Of a DNA stretch of 43,017 nucleotides, positions 1 through 7,743 are shown piece by piece. The notes beneath the pieces are model-generated. The model was not told the DNA's origin. It worked only from the letters and a program-made list of their open reading frames with translations, and made no database searches. Source of the DNA: Microcystis aeruginosa Ma_SC_T_19800800_S464 (GTDB taxonomy: Bacteria; Cyanobacteriota; Cyanobacteriia; Cyanobacteriales; Microcystaceae); contig SFBL01000018.1 in assembly GCA_007095785.1 (NCBI GenBank), positions 1-43,017 on the forward strand, read 5' to 3'. The translations under genes were made by a program, and so were the position numbers. The first letter of the stretch is position 1, and every line of letters begins with the position of its first letter.

Positions 1-561
1 CGCATTTACCAATGTATCTAACTTCCCCAGGTTTGTCAACCCCTTTTGGCAAAATTTTTTGATCTTTTTTCTATCCCTTGCTACGTAAGCCTTTCAGCTT
101 TTGGTCTTTTGGGGTGGTCGGGTCTTTTTGTCTAGTAATTTTGTTCTAATTTAGCTCTTGATGGAGGTTACAGGGTTTTGAGCAAGAGCAAGCTGAAGTA
201 TGAGGGGACTTGGTATCATCCTTGGACGACCACCTACTGTTCTGGTGTTGTCTGTTCCCCACTGCCAACTCCAGTGCGGTCTTGAGGGGTAATCTTAGAT
301 AGTCAACAACTCAGTTTCCTCTTATCAAGAATAATTTCTAGTCAGCTTGCTCCCATCCCCAATTCTTTTCTTAGCTTTTTGCCTGCCGTTGTATCGATCT
401 ATTTTAAGCAAGAGAAGCTGAGAACCCTTGTGGGCAGGCTTTTGAACTTAGCTTGTGTCCGTCTGGGCCAGTTTTCCTAGCCATTGCCCTATAACTGATA
501 TATTTCCTGAAAAACTGGGCAATCTAGGACTAGACAGCATCGTGATAAGGGGGATAAAACC
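1..561. other. Left-edge region without a convincing protein gene
   Basis: I find no coding region that I trust here. A 64-codon reading frame that overlaps the start of the Hpt gene has no recognisable motifs. The stretch holds a candidate structured RNA (listed separately at 174-360) and, from about 405 to 460, a second segment resembling its stem arm. AAGGGGG at 547-553 is a good ribosome binding site for the downstream TTG start. Confidence 0.5.
174..360 (+). ncRNA. Candidate structured RNA (6S-like?)
   Basis: An 11-bp perfect inverted repeat, GAGCAAGCTGA (186-196) and TCAGCTTGCTC (342-352), would close a stem around about 145 nt. Inside, GGGGA (204-208) can pair with TTCCCC (255-260), and smaller hairpins CACC/GGTG and CACTG/CAGTG follow. 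A long closing stem, an open middle and a distal hairpin at about 180 nt is the general design of bacterial 6S RNA, but I see no sequence that proves it. The strand is assumed from the direction of the downstream gene. Confidence 0.25.
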
Positions 562-1440
562 TTGGACTCCGCTAACGCTCAGAAAATTCTCGGCTATTTC
601 ATCGAAGAAGCAAAAGAACACCTGGAAACTTTGGAACAGGGGATTTTAGACTTAGGCAATCTCGTGAACAATACTGAACAGATGAACGAGATGTTTCGTG
701 CCGCCCATTCCATCAAGGGGGGAGCGGCCATGTTAGGTTATAGCAGTATCCAAAAAACTGCTCACCGTCTTGAGGATGCTTTTAAAATACTGAAAGAAAA
801 TCCCATACAAGTCGATCAAAAATTAGAATCTTTGTTCCTCAAGGGTTATGATCTGCTTCAGATATTGATCGATAAGCTGCCCGGTCCATTAGGTTTGCAA
901 GCAGAGGAAGCTAACGCTATCCTTAAAAAAGGTGAACCGACTTTTGCCGAATTACAGGCCCATCTTAACTATCTTCTCAACCCCAAAAAATTTACCCCAG
1001 CTGTTGCGGCAGCGTCTTCTATCTCCATCCGCGTCAGAGATATCCTCAAACAGATGTTACAACTGTTCAAACAGGAAGAAACCAGTGCTTCCCGTCAGCA
1101 ATTACAAAAATTAACCTTATCTCTGTCTCAATTGGCTTCAGAACAGCAAAAGTGGCAATATTTAGTTAAAAATGCCCAATCAGCCCTGGCTAACCCCAAA
1201 CATTCCTACCGCACTCTCGCCCCGGTTATTATTAAAGAATTAAAACAAGCTAGTGATTTACTAGAATGGGGTCGCGGGGAAGAAATCACCGTCAGTCAAG
1301 AACTGCAATTATTAGCCACCGCCAAATTACCACAAATCCTAATTACCCTAGAACCGGAATTAGTAGCTAGTACCCTGCTGCAAATGTTCAATCGCCAACA
1401 GGTCTCGCAACTGGTACAGTTATTACAAACGAGACGTTAA
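562..1440 (+). CDS. Hpt (histidine phosphotransfer) domain protein
   Basis: The N-terminal 100 residues are a histidine phosphotransfer domain. The motif AAHSIKGGAAMLG puts the phospho-accepting histidine at residue 49. Such domains relay phosphate between receiver domains in two-component signalling, and in CheA-type proteins they start the kinase. The remaining 190 residues are helical, carry no kinase or receiver motifs, and I do not recognise them. The start is TTG at 562: AAGGGGG lies 8 nt upstream and the frame has no ATG between the preceding stop and this point. No kinase gene is adjacent, so the partner must be encoded elsewhere. The Hpt assignment is firm; the pathway is unknown. 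Confidence 0.85.
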   Translation: MDSANAQKILGYFIEEAKEHLETLEQGILDLGNLVNNTEQMNEMFRAAHSIKGGAAMLGYSSIQKTAHRLEDAFKILKENPIQVDQKLESLFLKGYDLLQILIDKLPGPLGLQAEEANAILKKGEPTFAELQAHLNYLLNPKKFTPAVAAASSISIRVRDILKQMLQLFKQEETSASRQQLQKLTLSLSQLASEQQKWQYLVKNAQSALANPKHSYRTLAPVIIKELKQASDLLEWGRGEEITVSQELQLLATAKLPQILITLEPELVASTLLQMFNRQQVSQLVQLLQTRR

Positions 1441-1711
1441 CAGCTGCCCCGGCGTAACTAATTGTGCGTCAACCGAGGTGGCAATAATCCTCGATGGTGA
1501 ATTGGGATAGAGCCAAACCAGAAAAAGCTAAGATATGGCAAGATAAAAACTTAATGCTGAAGGCTGACAAATATCAGACCTGAGGCAGCATCTCTTGAGT
1601 CACCGGTCAAGCTGGGATTTACTGAGAGTAAGCGATCTGCTAGAGTTTTAACGTTCGTTAAATTTCTCGGGCAGAGAAAACAAACAAAACCATAATGGTG
1701 TTACTGGGTGT

Positions 1712-3787
1712 GTGGAAGTGTTTAAAAATCTCAATTTTTCGAGGCGATATTCCTCGCTGGCCTTGCTGCTGGCTATTTTCGGATTATTTCACGGGACGGC
1801 AATTGCCCAAGAAGAACCCCCAGAGACGGTTTTTCCCCGCGTCGAGCAGCTAGTACAGTCTCCTCCCGCGACGGGAGAAACTACTCCACCCGTGGCACCA
1901 CCGACGGAAACCCCGACGGAAACCCCAAGCCCTCCAGAAACTCCCACAACAGCCCCACCGGTGCCGGCGGAGGAGTCGCGAGTTTTGGTGGCTGAAGTGG
2001 TAGTACAAGGGGCCGATCGAGAATTAGAAAATCTAGTTTATAATACCATTCGCACCCGACCAGGACGAAGCACGACTCGATCGCAACTGCAAGAAGATAT
2101 TAACGCCGTTTTTGCCACGGGCTTTTTTGCCGATGTGCGGGCAGTTCCCCAAGATACGCCCCTAGGGGTGCGAGTCACCTTTGAGGTGCAACCTAACCCG
2201 GTTTTTCAGGGCGTACAGATTCAAATTGCCCCAGAAACCGTGGATAAATCGATTTTACCTGCCGGGGTGGTCGAGGAAATTTTCGCCAGTCAATACGGCA
2301 AAACCCTGAATTTGCGGGAATTACAGGCGGGGGTAAAAAAAATCAATGACTGGTACAGTAAAAACGGCTATGATCTAGCCCAGGTAATCGGTGCGCCGCA
2401 AGTCACCCCCGATGGTCGGGTGATTCTGGTCATTTCCGAAGGTTTAATCGAAAAAATTCAAGTACGCTACTTTAACGTTGAACAGGAACCGGTCAAAGGT
2501 AAAACCAGAGAATTTATCATTACTAGGGAAATGCGCCTAAAAGCGGGGGATATTTTCAACCGCAATACCGCCCAACAGGATTTACAGCGTGTTTTCGGTC
2601 TCGGTTTATTCGAGGATGTGCGTCTGTCTTTTTCCCCTGGCAGCGACCCAAGGGAGGTGATTGTTAACGTCGATGTGGTGGAAGGTAATACCGGTTCCGT
2701 GGCCGCTGGGGGTGGTATTAGCTCGAATGCGGGCTTATTCGGCACTGTCAGCTATCAACAGCGCAATTTTGGCGGTAATAACCAAACTTTGGGGGCGGAA
2801 GTTCAGTTAGGGGAACGGGAATTTTTATTTGATCTGAGTTTTTCCGATCCTTGGATTGCCACGGATAATTTCCGCACTTCCTACACGGTCAATGTTTTCC
2901 GGCGACAGTCGATTTCTCTAGTTTATGATGGGGAAAATTCCTCAATTCGGACCCTTAACGATAATGATAGTCCCCGTATCGTTCGGACGGGGGGCGGTAT
3001 TACTTTTGTTCGTCCTTTGGCCCCTGATGTGTTTACGAAACCAAAATGGGTGGTTTCCCTAGGCTTTAACTATCAACAGGTACAGGTACAAAATGCCAAT
3101 GGTGACATCTCCCCCCTGTCTGCACCTCTCAATGGTTTTGGCAGTCAACAACTGTCTTTTAGTTCCTCTGGGATCGATGATCTACTGTCCCTAAATATTG
3201 GTGCTATTCAAGATTTTCGCGACAATCCCCTGCAGCCCACCAGTGGTTCTTTCCTGCGTCTAGGTTTAGAGCAAACTATTCCAGTCGGTTCTGGTAGTAT
3301 TTTCGGCACTCGTGTTCGGGGTAGTTATAGTTATTTTATCCCCGTTCGGTTGATTAATTCCTTTAATCTCTTTGAAACCGATATTTTTAAAGGTCAGCAA
3401 TCCCTCGCTTTTAATGTGCAAGCAGGGACAGTATTAGGCGATTTACCCCCCTACGATGCTTTTATTGTGGGGGGTAGTAACTCTGTACGGGGTTACGCCG
3501 AGGGAGAAGTGGGTAGCGGTCGCAGTTATTTCCAAGCGACGGCCGAATATCGTTTTCCCATTGTGGCAATTATCGGAGGGGCGTTATTTGTCGATTTCGG
3601 CACGACTATTGGTTCCCAAGGTGATGTCCCCGGTCAACCTGGGATTGTCCGGGATTTACCCGGTACCGGTCTCGGTTACGGTTTAGGTGTTCGGGTACAG
3701 TCTCCCGTCGGCCAAATTCGGGTTGACTACGGTTTTAATGTCGATGGTAGTTCTCGTCTCCATTTCGGTATCGGGGAACGATTCTAA
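1712..3787 (+). CDS. Omp85/BamA-family outer-membrane assembly protein
   Basis: Omp85 proteins insert beta-barrel proteins into the outer membrane; the cyanobacterial member is the relative of chloroplast Toc75. The 691-residue product starts with a signal peptide (about residues 1-32), then a Pro/Thr-rich linker (about 40-88) and POTRA domains (about 90-330). The C-terminal half is a barrel with repeated aromatic beta strands and the family motif GGSNSVRGYAEG near residue 590. The last residues, IGERF, end in phenylalanine as is typical of outer-membrane barrels. GTG at 1712 is the start used; a nearby ATG at 1695 is out of frame. lpxC follows 78 bp downstream, an arrangement common in cyanobacteria, which ties barrel assembly to lipid A synthesis. 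Confidence 0.93.
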   Translation: MEVFKNLNFSRRYSSLALLLAIFGLFHGTAIAQEEPPETVFPRVEQLVQSPPATGETTPPVAPPTETPTETPSPPETPTTAPPVPAEESRVLVAEVVVQGADRELENLVYNTIRTRPGRSTTRSQLQEDINAVFATGFFADVRAVPQDTPLGVRVTFEVQPNPVFQGVQIQIAPETVDKSILPAGVVEEIFASQYGKTLNLRELQAGVKKINDWYSKNGYDLAQVIGAPQVTPDGRVILVISEGLIEKIQVRYFNVEQEPVKGKTREFIITREMRLKAGDIFNRNTAQQDLQRVFGLGLFEDVRLSFSPGSDPREVIVNVDVVEGNTGSVAAGGGISSNAGLFGTVSYQQRNFGGNNQTLGAEVQLGEREFLFDLSFSDPWIATDNFRTSYTVNVFRRQSISLVYDGENSSIRTLNDNDSPRIVRTGGGITFVRPLAPDVFTKPKWVVSLGFNYQQVQVQNANGDISPLSAPLNGFGSQQLSFSSSGIDDLLSLNIGAIQDFRDNPLQPTSGSFLRLGLEQTIPVGSGSIFGTRVRGSYSYFIPVRLINSFNLFETDIFKGQQSLAFNVQAGTVLGDLPPYDAFIVGGSNSVRGYAEGEVGSGRSYFQATAEYRFPIVAIIGGALFVDFGTTIGSQGDVPGQPGIVRDLPGTGLGYGLGVRVQSPVGQIRVDYGFNVDGSSRLHFGIGERF

Positions 3788-3788
3788 T

Positions 3789-3809
3789 CAGTTATCAGTT
3801 ATCAGTTAT
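3789..3809. repeat. Heptamer repeat CAGTTAT x3
   Basis: Three tandem copies of CAGTTAT lie between omp85 and lpxC. The same heptamer recurs in front of higB at 20679-20697. Such 7-bp tandem repeats are common in cyanobacterial intergenic DNA. Confidence 0.8.
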
Positions 3810-3865
3810 CGATAAATTTAGTTATTTTTGCTGTTCACTGATCAAAGCTTTATTACTTGATAATT

Positions 3866-4678
3866 ATGGTTTCTACTATCCCTAAACAATTTGAATTATC
3901 GGGAATTGGCCTACATTCGGGGGAGATAACCCGGGTGCGCGTCTGTGGGGCCAATCCGGGAGAAGGACGTTATTTTGTCCGCAGAGATTTAGCCAATCAA
4001 CCGATTATTCCCGCTCTAGTTTCTTCGGTTTACCAAACGACTTTATCAACGGAATTGGGACAAGGAGAAGCAAAGGTTAGAACCGTTGAGCATTTATTAG
4101 CGGCCTTAACCGCTTTGGGGGTAGAGAATGCTCGCATTGAGGTGGATGGTGCGGAAATTCCCCTCCTCGATGGTTCGGCCAAAATCTGGGTAGAAGCGAT
4201 CGAAAATGCCGGTTTAAATAACTCTTTTTCTCCATCAGATTTAAGGATTTCTCAACCGATTTGGTTGTACGAAGGGGATGCTTTTGTGGCGGCGATTCCT
4301 TCCCCTGAATTACGTTTTACCTACGGCATCGATTTTACCTATAAACCCATCGGTAATCAATGGTATAGTTGGAGTCCTGATCAGGAAAGTTTTAGTCAAG
4401 CGATCGCATCAGCCCGGACTTTCGGTTTTGCCGATCAAATTGAATATTTACAAAAGGCTGGTTTAATTAAAGGAGGCAGTTTAGAAAATGCTTTAGTCTG
4501 CGATCAAAATCAATGGTTAAATCCTCCTTTACGCTTTGATAATGAGCCAGCAAGACATAAATTATTGGACTTAATTGGTGATTTGAGTTTACTGGGAACT
4601 ATTCCGACTGCTCATTACATGGCTTTTAAAGCCAGTCATAAACTTCACGTTCAATTAGCTAAAGCAATTCAGGGTTAA
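3866..4678 (+). CDS. lpxC: UDP-3-O-acyl-N-acetylglucosamine deacetylase
   Basis: LpxC catalyses the committed step of lipid A synthesis, the zinc-dependent deacetylation of UDP-3-O-acyl-GlcNAc, in the cytoplasm. The family motifs are present: SGIGLHSG at the N terminus, [15 protein letters not shown] with a zinc-binding histidine, and [16 protein letters not shown] with the second zinc histidine and aspartate. At 270 residues it is slightly shorter than the E. coli enzyme (about 305). ATG at 3866 is preferred over an in-frame TTG at 3857 because the conserved sequence begins at once. It is probably co-transcribed with omp85. A MITE begins 2 bp after its stop, where cyanobacteria often carry fabZ-lpxA. 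Confidence 0.95.
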   Translation: MVSTIPKQFELSGIGLHSGEITRVRVCGANPGEGRYFVRRDLANQPIIPALVSSVYQTTLSTELGQGEAKVRTVEHLLAALTALGVENARIEVDGAEIPLLDGSAKIWVEAIENAGLNNSFSPSDLRISQPIWLYEGDAFVAAIPSPELRFTYGIDFTYKPIGNQWYSWSPDQESFSQAIASARTFGFADQIEYLQKAGLIKGGSLENALVCDQNQWLNPPLRFDNEPARHKLLDLIGDLSLLGTIPTAHYMAFKASHKLHVQLAKAIQG

Positions 4679-4680
4679 CT

Positions 4681-4923
4681 AATTAGGGTTTGCTGAATAA
4701 TGGTAAAACCCTTTTAAAATAAGGCTTTTGACCTGTTAAAATCCGATGTTCATGCTGCGAAAATAGGATTAAGACCTTCAAAAACCTTGCATTATCCTTC
4801 TTTTAGTACATAAACTGGTACGAAAAAGAGAGCAACAAAGCCTGAAACTCCTAACGACCGACGACCGACGACCGACGACCGACTCCTAACCCCGCCAACA
4901 AACTTTTTCAGCAGACCCTAATT
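4681..4923. mobile_element. MITE-like element with 17-bp terminal inverted repeats
   Basis: The left end AATTAGGGTTTGCTGAA (4681-4697) and the right end TTCAGCAGACCCTAATT (4907-4923) are inverted repeats with one mismatch. The 243-bp element has no coding capacity and contains a heptamer tandem repeat. Related left ends occur at 18249 and 26167, so it belongs to a family probably mobilised by a transposase encoded elsewhere. Confidence 0.75.
4854..4881. repeat. Heptamer repeat ACGACCG x4
   Basis: Four perfect tandem copies of ACGACCG sit inside the MITE. No function is evident. Confidence 0.85.
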
Positions 4924-5406
4924 ATAGCTGTCAGCCTCTTCAGTGATCAGTAATCAGATGTGAGTTTTCAGTTCACTGTTTACTGTTCACTAGACCTCTG
5001 GCAAAAATCAAAAGTCTTCCGTTGGGTGAGGAGTAAGGAGCCAGTAGTCAGGATTCAGGAGAATTAAGAATGAGCATTCATCAATTAAATGCTCTATTTA
5101 GGGATTTTATGCAATTTTATGCCTATTTTTGTCATTTTTGAACTTTCAAAAATTAATTATGCAAGAACTCTACTGAAAAAAAGCTCCCTACTCCCTATCC
5201 CCGAACATTTGTCAAGACCTTGAGCAAAAAATCTGGGTTTGTTCACACAGCTTAATTAAGAGTTGTAACTTTTAATGAACAGGAAGGGAGTCTAGGGCTG
5301 AGAGCTTGCTATAGTGAATCCTAGCCGTTTTTTCACGGCTCGTCATTATCATCTCAGAGCCTTTACTCGTCTCAATCATCATCCCAGAGTAAAATCAATA
5401 ATCCCT
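4924..5406. other. Gene-free stretch between the MITE and acsF
   Basis: It contains degenerate TCAGT/TTCACTG-type short repeats (about 4938-4995), AT-rich DNA and, near the end, the leader of acsF with a small hairpin (listed separately). I see no protein or tRNA gene. An in-frame GTG at 5314 would extend acsF by 31 residues, but the extension looks like untranslated leader. Confidence 0.5.
5325..5342 (+). promoter_or_regulatory. Hairpin in the acsF leader
   Basis: AGCCGT and ACGGCT form a perfect 6-bp stem with a TTTTTC loop, 65 bp before the acsF ATG. It could be a leader structure affecting expression. It lacks the downstream T-run needed for a terminator. Confidence 0.35.
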
Positions 5407-6483
5407 ATGGTCAGCACGATCCAAAAACCAGAATTCGAGGAAATCCGTCCGGGTATAAAAGTTCCCGCCAAAGAAACGATCCTCACTCCCCGCTTCTACA
5501 CCACTGATTTTGAAGCGATGGCGGAAATGTCGATCGCCGCTAACGAGGAAGAACTGAAAGCGATTTTAGAGGAATTCCGTACCGATTATAACCGGCATCA
5601 CTTCGTTCGCAATCAAGAATTCGATCGCTCTTGGGAGCATATTGATGGCGAAACTCGCCGTTTATTCGTGGAATTTCTGGAAAGATCCTGCACGGCCGAA
5701 TTTTCTGGCTTTCTTCTCTACAAAGAACTCGGCAGACGTTTAAAAAACAGAAATCCCGTCCTCGCAGAATGCTTTAACCTCATGTCCCGGGACGAAGCGC
5801 GTCACGCTGGGTTCCTTAATAAGGCTTTATCGGATTTTAACCTCTCCCTTGACTTGGGATTTTTAACCAAAAGCCGTAACTACACCTTCTTTAAACCGAA
5901 ATTTATCTTCTACGCCACCTATCTTTCCGAAAAAATCGGTTATTGGCGCTATATCACCATTTATCGTCATCTTGAACAACATCCCGAAGATCGGGTTTAT
6001 CCGATTTTTAACTTCTTCGAGAATTGGTGTCAAGACGAAAACCGTCACGGGGACTTCTTCGATGCGATCATGCGTGCGCAGCCTGATATTCTTAATGATT
6101 GGCGCGCTCGTCTCTGGTGTCGTTTCTTCCTGCTTTCGGTCTTCGCTACGATGTATCTCAATGATACTCAGCGTTCTGGTTTCTACGCCATTCTCGGTTT
6201 GGACGCTCGCGAGTACGATAAGTATGTAATCGAGAAGACCAATGAAACCGCTGGCCGCGTCTTCCCGATTGTTCTCGATGTGGATAGTCCCGAATTCTAT
6301 GATCGCCTAGAAATTTGTGTTCGCAATAACGAGGGATTACGGGCGATCGATAGCGAAAACAGTGCCGCACCGGTTAAATTCCTGAAGAAATTGCCTATCT
6401 TCGCCTCTAATGCTTGGCAATTCCTCAAATTGTACCTGATGAAACCGATTCGGGTCGATAAATTGGCTGGTAGCGTCCGTTAA
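5407..6483 (+). CDS. acsF: Mg-protoporphyrin IX monomethyl ester oxidative cyclase
   Basis: This aerobic di-iron enzyme builds the fifth ring of chlorophyll, turning Mg-protoporphyrin IX monomethyl ester into protochlorophyllide, in association with membranes. The 358-residue length equals the usual cyanobacterial ChlA/AcsF size. Ferritin-like iron ligands appear in [10 protein letters not shown], in SRDEARHAG and in [14 protein letters not shown] at 5407 gives the family N terminus ([20 protein letters not shown]). A strong terminator follows, so it is probably a single-gene transcript. Cyanobacteria often have a second, low-oxygen paralogue; I cannot tell from this window which paralogue this is. 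Confidence 0.95.
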   Translation: MVSTIQKPEFEEIRPGIKVPAKETILTPRFYTTDFEAMAEMSIAANEEELKAILEEFRTDYNRHHFVRNQEFDRSWEHIDGETRRLFVEFLERSCTAEFSGFLLYKELGRRLKNRNPVLAECFNLMSRDEARHAGFLNKALSDFNLSLDLGFLTKSRNYTFFKPKFIFYATYLSEKIGYWRYITIYRHLEQHPEDRVYPIFNFFENWCQDENRHGDFFDAIMRAQPDILNDWRARLWCRFFLLSVFATMYLNDTQRSGFYAILGLDAREYDKYVIEKTNETAGRVFPIVLDVDSPEFYDRLEICVRNNEGLRAIDSENSAAPVKFLKKLPIFASNAWQFLKLYLMKPIRVDKLAGSVR

Positions 6484-6510
6484 AAAGTTTGTTTTCTTGA
6501 GACATGGTGA

Positions 6511-6535
6511 GGGTGGGTGAAACCACCCTTTTTTT
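6511..6535 (+). terminator. Rho-independent terminator after acsF
   Basis: GGGTGG (6511-6516) pairs with CCACCC (6523-6528) across a six-base loop and is followed by seven T residues. It starts 28 bp after the acsF stop. Confidence 0.9.
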
Positions 6536-6640
6536 GTCGATAAAATTCTTAAGAAAATCCTCTAACATTTCTATCCTCGCTAGACTGGATCCTAGGGGTG
6601 TGAACTAGGTTTTTACTTTTTACTTTTCACTGTCAAAAAT

Positions 6641-7189
6641 ATGGCTATTTATAGTGAATTACCCACAGGACAACGTCTCTATCTCGATAATCAAGGGATG
6701 CAGACGATTGTAACCCTCGCTAGTGGTGCGGTGGGACAACAACAGCAGTCTAGCAGTAGTTTTGCCACGGGAGTTTGGACTCAAGAACCCCAAATAGAGA
6801 TAATTCCCCAAGGGGCAATGATTGAAATTATCACCGAAACCGGACCCCACAGAATCCAAATTCAAGGAAGCAGTATCGGTTTTTCCTCTCCTCATACCTC
6901 TGGAGTTTCTCAGTCCTCTCAATCGACAACCGCTACCAGTTTCTCCTCCTCACCGATGCAACCGATGCAACCAATGCAACCAATGCAACCAATGCAACCG
7001 ATGCAACCGATGAAAATGGGTAATATGTCGATGAATTTTGCCCCCATGGAAATGCAAATGGGAGATATGAAAATGAGTATGGGAGACGCAAAAACCGTCA
7101 GTAAAACGCGATTTTGTAGTCAATGCGGGGCAAAAGTAGCGGCAACCGATCGCTTTTGTAGTAGCTGTGGTCATCAGTTACAGCATTGA
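6641..7189 (+). CDS. Met-rich zinc-ribbon protein
   Basis: The 182-residue protein has three parts. The N-terminal 90 residues look like a small beta domain. The middle is low in complexity: a Ser/Thr-rich stretch, six perfect MQP tripeptides (residues 106-123), and a methionine-rich segment with repeated MGDMKMSMGD-like units. The C terminus is a zinc ribbon with two CxxCG pairs (CSQCG and CSSCG). The zinc ribbon probably binds a partner or nucleic acid. The dense methionines could bind soft metals such as copper(I), which is inference. The stop codon TGA lies inside a transposon-end relic (TTGACACTCC), so the original C terminus may have differed. Confidence 0.75.
   Translation: MAIYSELPTGQRLYLDNQGMQTIVTLASGAVGQQQQSSSSFATGVWTQEPQIEIIPQGAMIEIITETGPHRIQIQGSSIGFSSPHTSGVSQSSQSTTATSFSSSPMQPMQPMQPMQPMQPMQPMKMGNMSMNFAPMEMQMGDMKMSMGDAKTVSKTRFCSQCGAKVAATDRFCSSCGHQLQH
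6956..7009 (+). repeat. In-gene 9-bp repeat x6 (MQP)
   Basis: Six tandem copies of ATGCAACCR encode (Met-Gln-Pro)6. Copies differ only at the third base of the proline codon, which suggests recent expansion by slippage. Confidence 0.9.
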
Positions 7190-7234
7190 CACTCCCGTCG
7201 CGCTCATAGGAGTAATTCTTGGTTCCGCCGAGTT
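7186..7234 (-). mobile_element. Relic right end of an IS200/IS605-type element
   Basis: TTGACACTCCCGTCGCGCTC and the following ATTCTTGGTTC closely match the end of the TnpB element at 42315-42366 (TTGACACTCCCGTCGCTCTC then GATTCTTGGTTC). This is the hairpin end found beyond tnpB stops. No tnpB in the matching orientation remains beside it. Confidence 0.7.
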
Positions 7235-7263
7235 TCTTCATCATAGATTAATAGAAATGTTGA

Positions 7264-7455
7264 CCGATAAAGAAAGCTCAATTGAAAGGAATAAAAGTAG
7301 TAATTACTGAGGGATACTATACATCTCAATCAAGTGACTTGGAACGAGACAATTTGCCAAAATATGGGGAAGAGAAACCGTTATTTAAAGGAAAAAGAGT
7401 AGCTAGGTGCTTGTATAAAACTGGAAAAAATCAGCGATTAAATGCTTACGAATGA
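7264..7455 (+). pseudogene. Remnant of a TnpB-type transposase C terminus
   Basis: The + frame from 7264 to the stop at 7455 reads like the last part of an IS200/IS605-family TnpB. It contains GIKVVITEGYYTSQSSDLER, then a KYGEEKPLFKGKRVARCLYK stretch, then QRLNA. These match the family pattern of EESYTS, followed by FxGKRxxRGLY and then LINADVNG. The frame stops at YE, short of the usual NADVNGA region, and upstream sequence is interrupted by a stop at 7261. It differs in type and strand from the relic end just before it, so two elements may have decayed here. Confidence 0.7.
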
Positions 7456-7743
7456 CCGATGCTCTCAGACTTGTGAATAGGTTTGAATAGGTTTAGTCAA
7501 GCGGTTTGCCGTTTAATCCTGTAGTGCTTGACCCACTACTTTGTGTTAGTATTTGGTTTTCAATAGCGTTGCATCTTGTACTTTTTCGCTCCTAAAAAAC
7601 GGCGAAAATCTTGTCCAGATTACCTTGTATTAGTTCTTCAGCAAACCATCTGTAAAACCTGTTTAGCTAGATTTACAAGGCCTTTTGGGGCATAATTTTG
7701 TTTATGTTGGCTGAATTAGGGGGAATATATCCCCTATCTGGTT
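7456..7743. other. Gene-free stretch downstream of clpB with transposon debris
   Basis: No intact gene is present. The first part probably continues the TnpB remnant: a short frame near 7504-7550 could be its very end. The last 70 bp carry a small palindrome (GGGGAATATATCCCC, about 7720-7734) that may form part of the clpB terminator. Confidence 0.4.

Noticed and set aside
5863-6370. Reverse-strand frames inside acsF
   Set aside because: They have no motifs and lie fully inside a highly conserved gene.
6950-7174. His/Leu/Trp-rich reading frame opposite the MQP repeats
   Set aside because: It is the reverse-strand shadow of the Met-rich repeat; the zinc-ribbon frame has real motifs and a proper start.
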